Below, piece after piece: positions 1 through 12,330 of a stretch of 64,000 nt of DNA. Position 1 is the stretch's first letter. Every line of letters starts with the position of its first letter. Under the pieces are notes generated by a model. It did not search any database. It worked only from the letters and a program-made list of their open reading frames with translations, and was not told the DNA's origin. A program made the position numbers and the translations under genes. This stretch comes from Strigops habroptila (taxonomy: Eukaryota > Chordata > Aves > Psittaciformes > Psittacidae): assembly GCF_004027225.2 (NCBI RefSeq), contig NC_044301.2, positions 24,693,448-24,757,447 on the forward strand, read 5' to 3'.

Positions 1-1746
1 CTGCAGCAGAACTCATCAGAAAAGCATGCAGCACAGGTTGAAATTTGGGACTCAGAACTTGCAGTAAATGACATACTGCATAGTATCATCAATGCCAGAA
101 ACACCCTCTGTTCCTTTCTCCCTGCTTTATGTTATTAAGAGGCTCCTACTTAAAAAAAACACAATTTAAGGATGAGGGGTAAATTTACTGAACTAACAGA
201 AGCCCGAAAACATCCCCTAACCAAACCTTTACGTTAAAATTTCTAATGCCTTTACTGGGACAATGAAATGCTGTGCTCTTCTCTAGCCTGAAATACCTGC
301 TGTGGGTGGGTTTGGGTGTTGTCTACAACACTCTGAACTTCCCAGATGGCAACTCCCTGTAAGGAGAGGGGAAGGAAGTTGTTTCTTGTCCTAGCTTGGA
401 AACAGTTCACATTGCCTGCTCACAATAACCCAAGCTGTACCATCACAATAACATTTGCAGAGTGTGTGGGAGCCGATACGTTGACATAAATGTATTTGGC
501 AAGCTCCTGGAGAAATAGTGGACTCAAGTATTTTTATGTTGGTACATCTTTAAAATTTATTATTTTCTCCACAGATACTCTTAGTAAAATGCATAAGTAT
601 TATTATGATTAAAATTCCTTCCATGTATATATTTTGTACCTTGTAGAGGCACAAATCTACTACAGTCAATTAAGCAGAGAAAGTCTATGCCATCTTTTTT
701 GTGCTTTCCACTTTTCTACTGAGATATCTACAGTATTCAACACCTTAGAAATGATAATAGGAATATACCAAAATGATTACCACATGAGACACCTTTTTAT
801 CAAAAATCTGATTTGAATCTTCTTTTTTTTTCCCCTTGTTCTTAGCTGCTTTAAGACTGGGAATTGAGACATGGGCAAAGTTCCATGAACTTTTGAAGCT
901 CACGCAGCGTATCTTTAATAGAGTTTAGAATTTAACTCAGTTGTCTCAACGCACACTTCAAAACCTGAGACAAAACTATCTTTCTTGCCTCTTTATAACT
1001 GATAGAACCCTTTACAAACTGCTTTCTATATAAAACAAGTATTCAAAAACCCCTTTGTTTTCTTCCATTATTATTATTATCTCAAATCAGCTGCACTCCA
1101 CTTTTTGTTTCATACAGTAAATAAACCTGGTATTTAAGAAAAAAGGCAAATGCCTCATAAGGCAATACAGCAGCAGCCAAATAATAAACCAAAACAAAAT
1201 AAACCAGATGGCAAAGTGCATATTCTGAAGAACACATTTTGATTATTGATGAGGGCAGAATGATCATATGAATGGCTCAAAAAGCATCTTTGTAACTTGC
1301 AAAATATTGTAATTCTTTAAAGAACAGAAATCCACTTTGACATCTCTCTCAGCAGAGTTGAAGATAATTCTGAATAGAAGGACTTTGAAATGCATTTCTC
1401 ATCTTTTTAGAAGCCAGTGAAATAAACACTGTAATTTTAACATTTACACCCAGTATAGTCACTTCTGAGTATCTTTCAAGTTAGACAGACAATGCAGCAT
1501 GGACAGACATTCACACAGGCAGTGTGAATGAGTCCACACAGCAGGTTAAGGCAGGATTGGAAGCTAAGGCCTTCTCAGCTGTACTTGACCACCCTTCTTC
1601 TGAGAAGATTTTATAAATTTTTTTGCTCCTTCAAGCACTTCCTCCAAATTATTCCCCTTCTAGGAATTATGGCAGTTCATGTGCTCTGTGGAACCTATGA
1701 AGCACTGTATTTCAGTGTAACAGAACTTCTCTGTTCACCATTACAG
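1..1746. other. MMP2 intron, no exon seen
   Basis: This AT-rich stretch ends in a splice acceptor (ttacag, 1741-1746). I see no conserved coding segment in it; the catalytic-domain exons expected upstream must lie before the window. Short ATT runs near 1070 are simple sequence. Confidence 0.6.
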
Positions 1747-1894
1747 AAGTGTCGACTGATGTCGAACCTGGGCCAGGGCCGGGGTCTGGCCCACGTCCAA
1801 CCCTTGGACCTGTCACTCCAGAGCTCTGCAAGCATGACATTGTATTTGATGGAGTTGCACAAATTAGAGGAGAAACATTTTTCTTCAAAGATAG
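1747..1894 (+). CDS. MMP2: MMP2 exon (hinge and start of hemopexin blade I)
   Basis: First of five exons here of a secreted, zinc-dependent gelatinase that degrades denatured collagen and basement-membrane collagen. The exon starts after ttacag and ends before GTAAGT. Its first two bases complete a split codon; then come a Gly/Pro-rich hinge, [10 protein letters not shown] and [19 protein letters not shown]. The cysteine in ELC is the first of the pair that closes the hemopexin propeller. The last codon is split AG|A and is completed by the next exon. Hinge wording and blade I match MMP2 better than other MMPs, from family knowledge. By the human gene order this would be exon 9 of 13, which is inferred. 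The propeller binds TIMP-2 and collagen in known orthologues. Confidence 0.93.
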
Positions 1895-2079
1895 GTAAGT
1901 GAAATAAATTGCTTACCAATGGGGCTTCATGTGGAGGAACCTGTCAGACTTATTCATCAAAATCTAGACGTTTATGATCAGGCACGATCTCTGCCCTTTC
2001 TTTTGTGTGTTCAGAGACAGCAAAATGTCCCGTCAACTCCTAAGGGAAAGAAATGGCGAAGTCTGGTTTTACGGTTAAA

Positions 2080-2790
2080 TAATATGGCCGCCTTTGCCAC
2101 AAAGGTACACTGCTGGCTCATGGTCAACTTGGTTTCCACCAGGACCCCTAGGTTCTTTTTCACAAAGCTGCTTTCCAGCCTGTTGGCCCCCAGTATGTAC
2201 TGGTATTTGGTGGTGTTCCTCCCCAGGTGCAGGTCTTTGCATTGCCACTTGCTGAACTGTGTGAGGTTCCTGACATCCTGTTTCTCCAGGGGTCAAGGTC
2301 CCTCTGGATGGCAGCACAAATCCCTGGTGTATCAGCCACTCCTGCTAGTACTGGGTCATCAGCAAACTTGTTGAAGGTGCATTCTGCCCCGTCACCCAGA
2401 TCATTAAACAGTCTTCTATCCAGTACTGATGCCTGGGATAGTTACACCACTACTTACCGGCCTCCAGCTAGACTTCATACCTCTGACGACACTCTCTAGG
2501 CCCAGACAGTCAGCCATTTTTCAGTCCACCTCACTGTCTGCTTACCTCACGCATACTTCAACAGCATGTCTATGAGAACCTCATTGGAAATGGGGTCAAA
2601 AACCTTTCTGAACTGCTCTCCCCTCATCTACCAAGCCAGTCATTTCACCATAGAAGGTTATCAGGTTGGTCAAGCATGACTTCCCATTTGAGAATCTATG
2701 CTGACTACTCCCAACCACGTTTATGTCCAAAAGATTGTCTGTAATTAGAGATGATTATGCCTAAATTCACCTTTTCTTAGAGCTACTCTC
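2080..2790 (-). mobile_element. Old degraded CR1 LINE fragment
   Basis: Read on the minus strand this resembles the CR1 reverse transcriptase 3' half: phrases such as 'gtccctctggatggca', 'tcatcagcaaacttg' and 'ttgagaatctatgctgac' match the younger CR1 copies elsewhere in the window. It has many substitutions and indels and no long open frame. It sits in the MMP2 intron, antisense to the gene. Ends are approximate. Confidence 0.75.
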
Positions 2791-5700
2791 AAACTTCTTT
2801 GAGAATGTGGAATTTTCAACTTCAGTCATTATTTTAGGCAGTTTTGTGGTGTTTTTTAGTTTCTGGTTTCTGCCCTACACTGGGATTGCACATGCCAAGA
2901 TGCTATGACAACTGGGCTGGTGGTAGTTCTAGATAAAATAAGGACAAGGAAATGGCACAAACCTCACATAAAAGCCTGTTCTCAAGATATTTTCTGCCCA
3001 ACTTCACAGATTGGAGAGCAAAAATTAACCCTGGTGCCAGCCCTACTTTTTAGCAACACAAGGGTTGCTAAAAAGGGGGAAGTAGCTGGGAGGCACATCC
3101 AAAATTCTCCTTAGAGATTTACCCATCCGTAACATTAATCACAAAATTAGCAATGGAAGAAATGCATTAGCCAGGGTATTGCCTGCCAAAGAAGGATTCA
3201 TTCTCTATAAAGTATTTCCAGAAACCTTTTGTAGCAAAACCTACAAGGATTGTAATTCAGCAATGGAAATCCCATTACTTTCAGTGGAGTAGAGCTCTGG
3301 AAGAACTATCCTTCCTGATTTCATTTCATATAGTCTGCACTCTGGGGAAAAGCTTCAAATCTAATTGCAGGAAAACTTTCCTTCTTAACTTCTAGGAACA
3401 CTCCTCCAAAAAAGCAGTTCATCCAAATCTAGTGGCAATAATCTCAAATGCCTCTTCCACCATAGAGACACTGTTTTAGCAAATCTCCAGTTCTAGCAGA
3501 ACTTTCATTATGATAGACTAGTCCTCATGTTCATAAAGATACAATCATGGAAATCTATGAGCAAAGTCTTGTCCCTGAGTGGTTTAATCCAGGTTGAGTC
3601 CAAAATCATTAAGTAACAGAATTATGTGACTCGTGGCTGCTCTAATGACACATCAAGGACACTGGTGATTGGGATAGGAGGCCTTGCACACATGGAGCCT
3701 AGGCAGAAGACACAAAAGGCAGTTTTGATGCAAGAGCAGAAACATTCCTGATAAAATGAGGTGGCTGCACAGCTGCAGTTCCCACTGCCTTTGCCAGGGC
3801 CTGTATTACCCAGCTGCTCAGCAATGAAGAGCATCTCCTAAGGAGTACAGGACTTGGCAGCACCATGGTGAGAGACACTAAAGCTCCTTTTTCCCCTGCC
3901 ATAAATCAATGACCAATTTGAAATCATTTATCCTCAATTACCCTGAACCCAAAGCCATTGAAGATCTGAGCCCATGCACATTTGCTGCGCATGCCTAAAT
4001 CAGTCTCCTATCATATAGAAACGTACACAAGTATCTGAAGCTGATGGAAGTATTAGAATTGATCTGTTCATTGCTTCTTCCCAGATGTCAGCTGAAATTT
4101 AAAAGGAAGCAGGAACCAATAAACAAGGTCCCCCTCACAAAACAGCAATTTAACAGTTATTTGTATCTCCTGGTGCTGTAAAGTCCAGCCATCTCCTCCA
4201 GATTTACATTTTCAGCTAGAAGATATGAAGGATTTATTACTATGCTACATGGTTTAACTCTACTCACCAGCTTTTCATAACAAAAAGTCATGGTCAACTG
4301 GGTAATTTTACAGGCCGTGGTACACAGCAATTCCTTCAGTGCATTTCCTTCTAGTTCCCATCTATGTGATACCCAGAATAATGGTGCTTTGGGTTTGAAG
4401 TTTAACTTAATCTTTATCACAGGCTTGTGTTTTAGTAGATAGGATTTAGAACTTCTGGATGTAAGAACATAATGTTCCCCATTTCTAGTACAGCTGCTAG
4501 GGGCACAAAGGGTTCATTCAACTGTGGGGAGACCTGTGATACCTTTTGTACTATTCCTCTTGGTCCTGTCAGCGGCAGGATAAGATTCTTTACAATCCAG
4601 TGATCCCTAGTGGCAAGAAACAGTCCTTTCTTGGACATGAAATGGTCCCACAGTACCAACAGACCAGCCTCACAGAACACCAGCACTGGAGCCTTCCACC
4701 AACAAGCTGCACAGAGCTGGCCCCACCACCCACTTGACTAACAAGCTTGCCAAAACTGGTACCCACTTTTGCTAGCATAGTCATCAGAGATCTAAAGTAT
4801 CCACCTCAGCTCAGTGCCTTCAAAAGGAAAAACATATCCTCACAGCAGTAGAAACTGTTCCAAGTTCCACAGTATCTACAGTGTACTGATCCTCTTCTGC
4901 TTGCTTGTGGGCCTTGGTTTTCAGCCAGACCTTCACCTTGCTTCTGCTTTTGTTAACTGGTAATCACACAAGGCTTGATCCAACAAGGAACAATTTTAAA
5001 TCTACTCCTAAATCAGCAAAGTGATTCAGTTTTCTATATAATCCCAACGGAAGTATTTCACATTCAGATACAGTTGGTCAAAAACTCGGAAAAAAGTTGT
5101 TCCTTCTGTGGAGGAGGAAATAGCCGTGCCATTTTTAACCAAAAGCCCTCAGCACAAAGCTCTGCCATTTAAAGGTAATTGCAGCTTTTTAAAGCTTAAA
5201 TCAAATGATGATCCTACTTATACATAAAATAGCCAATAAATTTCCCTATGCATTTCTCTAATGAACATTTTTAGTGCTAGCAGTTTCTTTTACAGCCAAG
5301 CTCACTTCCAAGCAGTTTGATATACTGTCATTAAATTTGAACTTTTAGTCACTACGATAGTAATTGCAAGAGCAATTCATGGAATATAAATCTCTGCTTT
5401 TCTCAAACACTCATCCATCTGCTCCATACACAGCAGCACAAGAGCTCTAATAGTTTAAATGCCTTGTAAATGAGTTTATTTGTATACTCAAAGCACAGAA
5501 TAAGTCTTGCCCTGATGTAAAAGGCAACAGAAACTCCAAAGCAAGCAGTACAATCAGTGCAAGCAATTTCACCTGCAGTCCAGCATGCAGCTTATTGTGC
5601 AGTTGTTTTAGCAACAGGCTTCCAAATGAATGATTTGACTTTTCAGTCACTGTAGGAAAATGGTTACAAACATGTGTTGCTGCTAACGTGTGTGTGTGCA

Positions 5701-5808
5701 CGTGTGTGTATATGCATGCTTACGCAGCCTTTGCCAGAAATGATGAGAAACAGATATGCTGGTGAATTAGTTCATTGTAAATCTCATACAATGTTCTATT
5801 CTGCTCAG
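2791..5808. other. MMP2 intron, nothing else recognised
   Basis: Between the old CR1 and the next acceptor (ctgctcag, 5801-5808) I see only unremarkable AT-rich sequence, with a short GT-rich run near 5688-5712. The short open frames show no family resemblance. Confidence 0.6.
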
Positions 5809-5945
5809 ATTCATGTGGAGGACTGTATACCCCCGAGGAAACCCCACAGGTCCTCTTCTTGTTTCTACATTCTGGCCTGATCTGCCAGAGAAAATCGATG
5901 CTGTCTATGAGGCCCCTCAGGATGAGAAGGCTGTATTTTTTTCAG
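5809..5945 (+). CDS. MMP2: MMP2 exon (hemopexin blades I-II)
   Basis: This 137-base exon begins after ctgctcag with the single base that completes the Arg codon of the previous exon. It continues [20 protein letters not shown], then [16 protein letters not shown] and ends in DEKAVFFS plus one base before GTATT. The '[10 protein letters not shown]' segment is the blade signature of hemopexin-type MMPs, and FMWR continues FFFKDR directly. Phase is 1 plus 45 codons plus 1, so the frame runs on into the next exon. Sequence and exon length fit MMP2. No in-frame stop or splice-site damage is visible. Confidence 0.93.
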
Positions 5946-7675
5946 GTATTAGTTTTAAGTTGTAAAATGTAAGTAGCCATTTGCATAAATGTTGCATTTG
6001 AGCTCAGTTTCCTCCCAGTTGTAACTGGGCCAAGGAATGGCAAACATCCCATGATGAGGATATTAGGACAACAGCTGGATCTGAAAGACTGAACAGCATT
6101 CAGCCTCCATCACAACAAAGGGGAGCTATAAGCACCTAAAAAGATACATTCAACAATAAGCAAGACTAAACAAGTAATTATTTAAAACAAAAAAGCAACG
6201 GTGGGAGTTCTGTTTCATCCGTCACTGCTCTGTTTTCCTTCTGTTTCCTCTCATTTCAAGCTATTGTCTCTGTACATGTTGCTTGAGAAGATTAGATCTC
6301 CCCATGCCTTTCCTTGTCTCCTCTTTTGCCAAAGACTGACTTCCACTCTGGCTTCCAAGTGTCTTCCTTGTGGCTCATCAGGCAGAGGATACAGGCAGTC
6401 ATGCTAGCTGCCTCCATAGGAAAGGAGACTAACAGGAAGCACTGCTCTGTCCATCTTAAGTCACACATGGTTCCCCTGTACTGGCCAAATTAGTGGAGCT
6501 GGGAAACTGTTTTCAACATGAAGAACTGAGCCAGCAAAAACTGTGCTCCAGTATCTACTAAAAACATGACTAAACACCTCCAATCATGTAAAAACCATAT
6601 GGCTGATGCTGCTGTACATTTTCTGTACAGGAAGGAAAAAAGTAATGATAATCTATTCCATATGTCTCAAAGGCCATTTGCTTTAGTTTACATGGGGGGG
6701 GAAGAAGCAGCTTAAAAAAGTTTTATTTTAGGCAAACCAAAACACTTGAAATATTGCATATATTACATATAATCCTATTACATCTAAACCTCTCTCCCTC
6801 TCTTTATAATTTCTAAGAAAATGTAGCTAACCTGCTTTTAAAAAAATAAATAATAACTATCAAACAAAGATTGGTTTGAAAGTTACACATAACCCAACTA
6901 TTTTAAAACACTACTGAGACCCACCCTTTGCTCCTGAATGGTGAATTAGTAACTTCTCAAGAACTCAAATACTACATTTTACACTTCTCATATTAACACT
7001 CGACTTAATTTCCCACTAGCACAGAATCAAGGAAATAGCCTTCCATTAATGAATCTTTCCCTGGCTTTCAGTGAATCTAGTGAAGGCATTTATTAAGTAA
7101 ACTAATTCTATGTAAAGAACACAGAATACTAGTACCTCTTCCATTAGTACATATTTGGAGAGACATTAGAAAATGTTGTATGACAAGAGACAACAGAAAC
7201 AGGAGCTCTGGGCAAAAACTTCCTGCTAATCACTCAATATAACTGCTCAACCAAACACATGGAGGGTGAACATGAGCATCTGCATTTGACCTTCAGGTGC
7301 TCATGCCTGGTTTCAGACCATCTTCAGCATACAAAAAATTATCAATATTAACTATCATCTGTTTTAACATAACCCCAACTGTATTAAAATACTGTCTGCC
7401 TCAAAGATGAGACAGCTAAGAAGGGAGGAAGCGAGAGCATGCTGAGGTGATGTCTTTTGCCAAGAGGCAAGCAACAATTAAGAGGCAAAAGCAGAAATTG
7501 TATTCACAGTACACCTGCACTCTAATCTGGTGCTTCACAGATGGTAAAATATTAGAAAGACTGATAGTACAATTAGTGCAATAAAAAGTTGCATAGCAAA
7601 GCATAAAAGAAGAAATACTCCTCTGTATCCAATTAATGAAGAGTGTTCGTTTGGCTTGTTTTCTCCCCTACTTAG
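5946..7675. other. MMP2 intron, nothing else recognised
   Basis: AT-rich intron ending in the acceptor cttag (7671-7675). I see no exon, RNA gene or identifiable repeat, apart from short A and G runs near 6695. Confidence 0.6.
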
Positions 7676-7835
7676 GAAACGAGTACTGGGTTTATTCAGC
7701 CAGTAACTTGGATAGGGGATATCCAAAGAAACTCACCAACCTGGGACTAACCCCGGATGTGCAACGTGTTGATGCAGCTTTCAACTGGGGAAGAAACAAG
7801 AGGACATACATTTTTGCTGGAGACAGATACTGGAA
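7676..7835 (+). CDS. MMP2: MMP2 exon (hemopexin blades II-III)
   Basis: This 160-base exon completes the split Gly codon and reads [19 protein letters not shown], then [20 protein letters not shown] and YIFAGDRYW, before a GTAAGA donor. 'VDAAFNW' and '[10 protein letters not shown]' are the canonical blade III pattern of hemopexin MMPs. The phase is 2 plus 52 codons plus 2, which joins to the next exon as a Lys codon. The charged residues after FNW lie where the MMP2 propeller is known to contact TIMP-2, but contact residues cannot be assigned from this alone. Confidence in the exon is high; the paralogue assignment rests on the five exons together. Confidence 0.94.
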
Positions 7836-7851
7836 GTAAGACACATTGAAG

Positions 7852-7870
7852 AGGTGGTGGTGGTGGTGGT
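7852..7870. repeat. Short (GGT)n microsatellite in an intron
   Basis: Six tandem GGT triplets lie about 15 bases after the splice donor of the preceding exon. G-triplet runs close to a donor can act as intronic splicing enhancers in general; nothing here proves that. Confidence 0.7.
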
Positions 7871-8408
7871 ACACTGTTAGCCAAGCTGTCTCTAGGGCTG
7901 AATGCACACTGAGGTTCAGGAGGCAGGAACCAAACACAGGGGGGGTCATCCTTGGAGATGAGTACTTGAGAAAACAGCTTGCAATGGAAGAGGATATCTG
8001 GGAGGCCCTGTCCGGCTGCTCACACTAACAACTCACCCCTCAACCCCTATGTACCAGCAACTACCCCACATCAGTCTCAGACTCTTAAGAGGGGCAAGCT
8101 GTCCCTGCTGTCAACTTACAGCTGCTGGGAGAAAACTCTGGCAGGAATTCCTTGGAAATGGGCTGACCTCCAATCACTTTAAGCCAAAGACTGACCATAT
8201 TGCCTTAGAAATTCTTTCAGTAAACCATCAGGTTTGGAGGCACTGGATGTAAAAGAAACAGCAGTGTGACTAGCAGGGCATGCTGGGGATGACTGAAATC
8301 CTTCAGCAGCTGATGTACTAGTCACTAACGCATCTGCTCTACTAACAGACTTGGCACTGAGGAGATCTGAACAAACCACAAGAAGTGTATCTTAGTACTC
8401 TGGGAAAA

Positions 8409-8844
8409 TCATAGAATGGTTCAGGTTGGAAGGGACATTAAAGATCATTTAGTTTTGACCCCCTCTGCCATGGGCAGGGACACCTTCCACTAGACCAGGT
8501 TGCTCAAAGCCCCATCCAACCTGGCCTTGAACACTTCAGGGATTGGGCAGCCACAGCTTCCTTGGGCAGCCTGTTCCAGTGTCTCACCACCCTCATAGTA
8601 AAGAGCTCCTTGCTAATATCTAATCGAAATCTCCCCTCTGTCAGCTTAAAGCCATTCCACCTTGTCCTGTCACTACACGCCCTTGTCAAAAGCCCCTCTC
8701 CAGATTTCTTGCAGGCCCCTTTAGGCACTGGAAGCTCCCTGGAGCCTTCTCTTCTCCAGGCTGAACGAGCCCAGCTCTCTCAGCCTGTCTGCATAGGAGA
8801 GGTGCTCCAGCCCTTGGAGCATCTTCATGGCCCTCCTCTGGACT
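8409..8844 (-). mobile_element. Older CR1 LINE, 3' part (left piece of an interrupted copy)
   Basis: On the minus strand this is the end of CR1 ORF2 and the 3' end: the + strand shows 'tcatagaatggttcaggttgg', 'caccttccactagaccagg' and 'ggccctcctctggact', which match the other CR1 copies. The match stops at 8844 and resumes at 12061, because another CR1 inserted here. Confidence 0.88.
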
Positions 8845-11800
8845 TCAGGGCCTTGGGGTGACTGGTTCAGGGTTTGGGAGCCCAAGTAGTGTTCTTGTCC
8901 CTACTGCCAGTCGCAAACAATGTCAATGGTAACATCAGAAAAGTCTAAGTAATTAATTCCTGGCTCTGTGACTGGTGTCAGCACCAGAATTTTGGGGGGT
9001 TTGACCATGGGTCAGTTTATACAGCACCAGGCCTGCTGGTGGCAGATGGGGTACACCTATCCCAAAGGGGGAAAAGGATTCTAGCCCAGGAGCTAGCAGG
9101 GGTTACAGAGAGGGCTTTAAACTAGGTTTCAAGGGGGAAGGGGATAACACCAGGCTCACTAGACATGAGCCACAGGGTAGCATGCCACTGTTGGAGTCCA
9201 GATCCACAGGGTAACTTAAATGCATCTGTGCCAATGCCCATAGCACGGGCAACAAACAGGAGGAGCTGGAAGCCATTGTGCAGCAGGGAAATCATGACAT
9301 AATCGCCATCACAGAAATGTGGTAGAATGATTCGCATGATTGGAGTGCTGCAATGGATGGCTACAGGCTCTTCAGAAGGGATAGGCAAGGAAAAAGAGGT
9401 GGTGGGGTTGCACCGTATGTCAGGGAGTGAATCAACTGCCTTGAACTCAGTGTTGTGAGTGAGAAGGCTGAATGTCTGTGGGTGAAGATCAGAGGGAAGG
9501 CCAACCAAGCAGATATCCTGGTAGGAGTCTGTTCTAGACCACCCAGCCAGGATGAAGCTAGAGATGAAGTGTTCTTCAAACAAGTGGGAGAAGTTTCATG
9601 ATCTCTTGCCCTTGTTCTCGTGGGGGACTTCAACTTACCAGATGGCTGCTGGAAGTACAACACAGGAGAGAAGAAATAATCCAGGAGGTTCTTGGAGGGT
9701 GTGGAAGAGAACTTCCTAACCCAGCTGGTTAGTGAACCAACTAGGGGAGATGTCTGGCTAGATTTGCTGTTCGCAAACAGAGAAGGACTGGTGGGTGATG
9801 TGATGGTTGGAGGCCATCTTGGGCAAAGTGATCACGAAATGATTGAATTTTCAATCCTTGGAGAAGTCAGGAAGAAGATCAGCAACACCTCTACCTTAGA
9901 CTTCTGGAGGGCTGACTTTGTCCTGTTTAGGATGCTGGTTGGCATAATTCCTTGGGAAACATTACTAAAGGACAAAGGAGTCCAGGACGGCTGGACACTC
10001 TTCAAGAATGAAATCCTTAAGGTGCAGGAGCAGGCAGTCCCTATGTGCCGAAAACCAAACCAATGGGGAAGAAGACCAGCCTGGCTGAACAGGGAGATAG
10101 TGCTAGAACTCAGGAAAAAAAAGACAATTTATCACCTGTGGAAGAAGGGACAGTAACCCCATGAAAAGTATAAGGATGTTCTTAGGTTATGTAGAGAGAA
10201 AGTTAGAAAGGTGAAGGCACAGATGGAACTAAATCTGGCCACTGCCATAAAAGATAATAAAAAGTACTTTTTCAAATCTATTAGCAATAAAAGGAAGGCT
10301 GAGGAGAACCTCCATCCTGTGCTGGATGCTAGGGGAAACCTAGTGACTGAGGATGAGGAGAAGGCTGAGGTACTTAATGCTGCCTTTGCCTCAGTCTTTA
10401 ATAGTCACACCAGCCATCCTCAGGGTACTCAGTTCCCTGAGTTGGATGGCAGAGATGGAGAGCTGATTGAAGTCCCCATAATTAAGGAAGAAATGGTTAG
10501 AGACCTCTGCTCCACTTAGACATCTATAAGTCTATGGGGCCGGATGGGTTACACCCAAGAGCGCTGAAGGAGCTGGCAGAGGAGCTTGCTAAGCCACTCT
10601 CCATCATCTATCAGCAGTCCTGGTCTAGTGGGCAGGTCCCAGGGGATTGGAGGTTGGCCAACATGATGCGTCTCTACGAAAAGGGCAGGAAAGATGACTC
10701 CGGAAATTACAGGCCTGTCAGCCTGACCTCAGTGCCAGGGAAGGTCATGGAGCAGATGATCCTAAGTGATGTCATAAAGCGCGTGTGGGAAAACAGACAG
10801 ATCAGGCCCAGTCAGCATAGGTTCATGAAGGGCAGGTCCTGCTTGACCAACTTGATCTCCTTCTACGATAAGGTGACCTGCCTGGTTGCTGAGGGAAAGG
10901 CTGTGGATGTTGTCTATTTGGACTTAAGTAAAGCATTTGACACTGTCTCCAACAGCGTTCTCCTGGACAAATTGGCTGCTTGTGGCCTGGATAGGTAGAT
11001 TCTTTGCTGAGTTGGAAACTGGCTGGATGGCCGAGCCCAAAGAGTGGTAGTAAATGGCATCATATCTAGTTGGCAACCGGTCACTAGTGGTGTCCCTCAG
11101 GGCTCAGTGTTAGGGCCAGTGTTGTTTAATATCTTCATTGATGATCTGGATGAGGGGATTGAGTGCATCCTCAGTAAATTTGTGGACGACACCAAGTTGG
11201 CTGGGAGTGTTGATCTGCTGAAAGACAGGAAGGCTCTGCAGAGGGATCTGGACAGGCTGGCTTGATGGGCTGTGGCCAATGGTATGAGGTTCAACAAGGC
11301 AAAGTGCTGGGTCCTGCATTTGGGCCACAACAACCCCATGCAATGCTCCAGGCTTGGGGAAGAGTGGCTGGAAAGCTGCTCGGCAGAAAAGGACCTGGGG
11401 GTTCTGATTGACGGAGCTGAACATGAGCCAGCTTGTGCCCAGACAGCCAAGAAGGCCAACGGCATCCTGGCCTGTATCAGAAATAGCACAGCCAGCAGGG
11501 CCAGGGAAGCGATCATCCCCCTGTGCTCAGCACTGGTGAGGCCGCACCTCTAATACTGTGTTCAGTCCTGGGCCCCTCACTACAAGAAAGACATTGAGGT
11601 GCTGGAGCAGGTCCAGAAAAGGGAAAAAAAGCCGATGAAGGGTCTGGAGAATAAGTCTTATGAGGAACGGCTGAGGGAACTGGGGTTGTTTAGTCTGGAG
11701 AAAAGAAGGCTCAGGGGGACCTTATCGTTCTCTACAACTACCTGAAAGGAGGTGGGGGTTGGTCTCTCCTCCCAAGTAACAAGTGATAGGACAACAGGTA

Positions 11801-12059
11801 ATGGCCTCGATCTGCACCAGGGGAGGTTTAGATTGGATATTAGGAAAAATTTCTTCACAGAGAGGGTAATCAGGTATTGGAACAGGCTTCCCAGGGAAGT
11901 GGTGGACTCACCGTCCCTGGAAGTGTTAAAAACTGTGTAGATGAGGCCCTCAGTGATATGGTTTAGTGGTGGTCTTGGCAGTCCTGGGGTAATGGTTGGA
12001 TTTGATGACCTTAAAGGTTTTTTCCAACCTAGTTGATTCTATGATTCTATGATTCTATG
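8845..12059 (+). mobile_element. CR1 LINE inserted into the older CR1
   Basis: A sense-strand CR1 of about 3.2 kb ends in the diagnostic octamer tail, ATTCTATG repeated (about 12036-12059). It interrupts the minus-strand CR1 at 8844/12061, and 'tggact' occurs at both edges (8839-8844 and 12058-12063), which looks like a short target-site duplication. The 5' end is truncated: no ORF1 is seen. It lies in the MMP2 intron in the sense direction. Confidence 0.88.
9200..11940 (+). pseudogene. CR1 ORF2 (endonuclease and reverse transcriptase), broken
   Basis: The conceptual product of CR1 ORF2 nicks target DNA and reverse-transcribes CR1 RNA. In order: an APE-type endonuclease region (EELEAIVQQ, DIIAITEMW, LVLVGDFNLP near 9610-9650, GQSDHEMIEF near 9830), a linker, then RT blocks ([13 protein letters not shown] near 10705, DVVYLDLSKAFDT near 10905, [16 protein letters not shown] near 11090, LSKFVDDTK near 11175). 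Stops and frameshifts interrupt it, for example a TAG at about 9325 and breaks near 10155, 10520, 10995 and 11265. The catalytic box reads FVDD where the copy at 53883 has FADD. The copy is dead. Confidence 0.9.
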
Positions 12060-12060
12060 G

Positions 12061-12330
12061 ACTCGCTTGAGCATGTCCACATCCTTCTTGTGTTGGGGGC
12101 CTCAGAGTTGAATGCAGTACTCCAGGGGGGATCTCGCAAGAGCAGAGTAGAGGGGGAGAATCCCCTCCCTTGACCTGCTGGCCATGCTCCTTTGGATGTG
12201 GCCCAGGACATGGATGGTTTCTGGGCTGCAAGCGCACACTGCCAGGTCATGGGGAGCTTCTCGTCATCCCAACACCCCCAAGTCCTTCTCCACAGGGCTG
12301 CTCTCAATCCATTCTTTCTCAATCCAACCT
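12061..12330 (-). mobile_element. Older CR1 LINE, right piece of the interrupted copy
   Basis: The match to minus-strand CR1 resumes exactly where the 8409-8844 piece stopped ('ggact|cgcttgagcatgtccac') and runs through 'cacccccaagtccttctcc' to about 12330, where this 5'-truncated copy ends. Together the two pieces are about 700 bp. Confidence 0.85.

Noticed and set aside
1..1746. Upstream MMP2 catalytic exons inside the window
   Set aside because: I looked for the HExxH zinc-binding segment and fibronectin-like repeats and found none.
9122..9663. Minus-strand open frames over the CR1 endonuclease region
   Set aside because: The plus strand carries clear CR1 endonuclease text here; the reverse frames are by-products.
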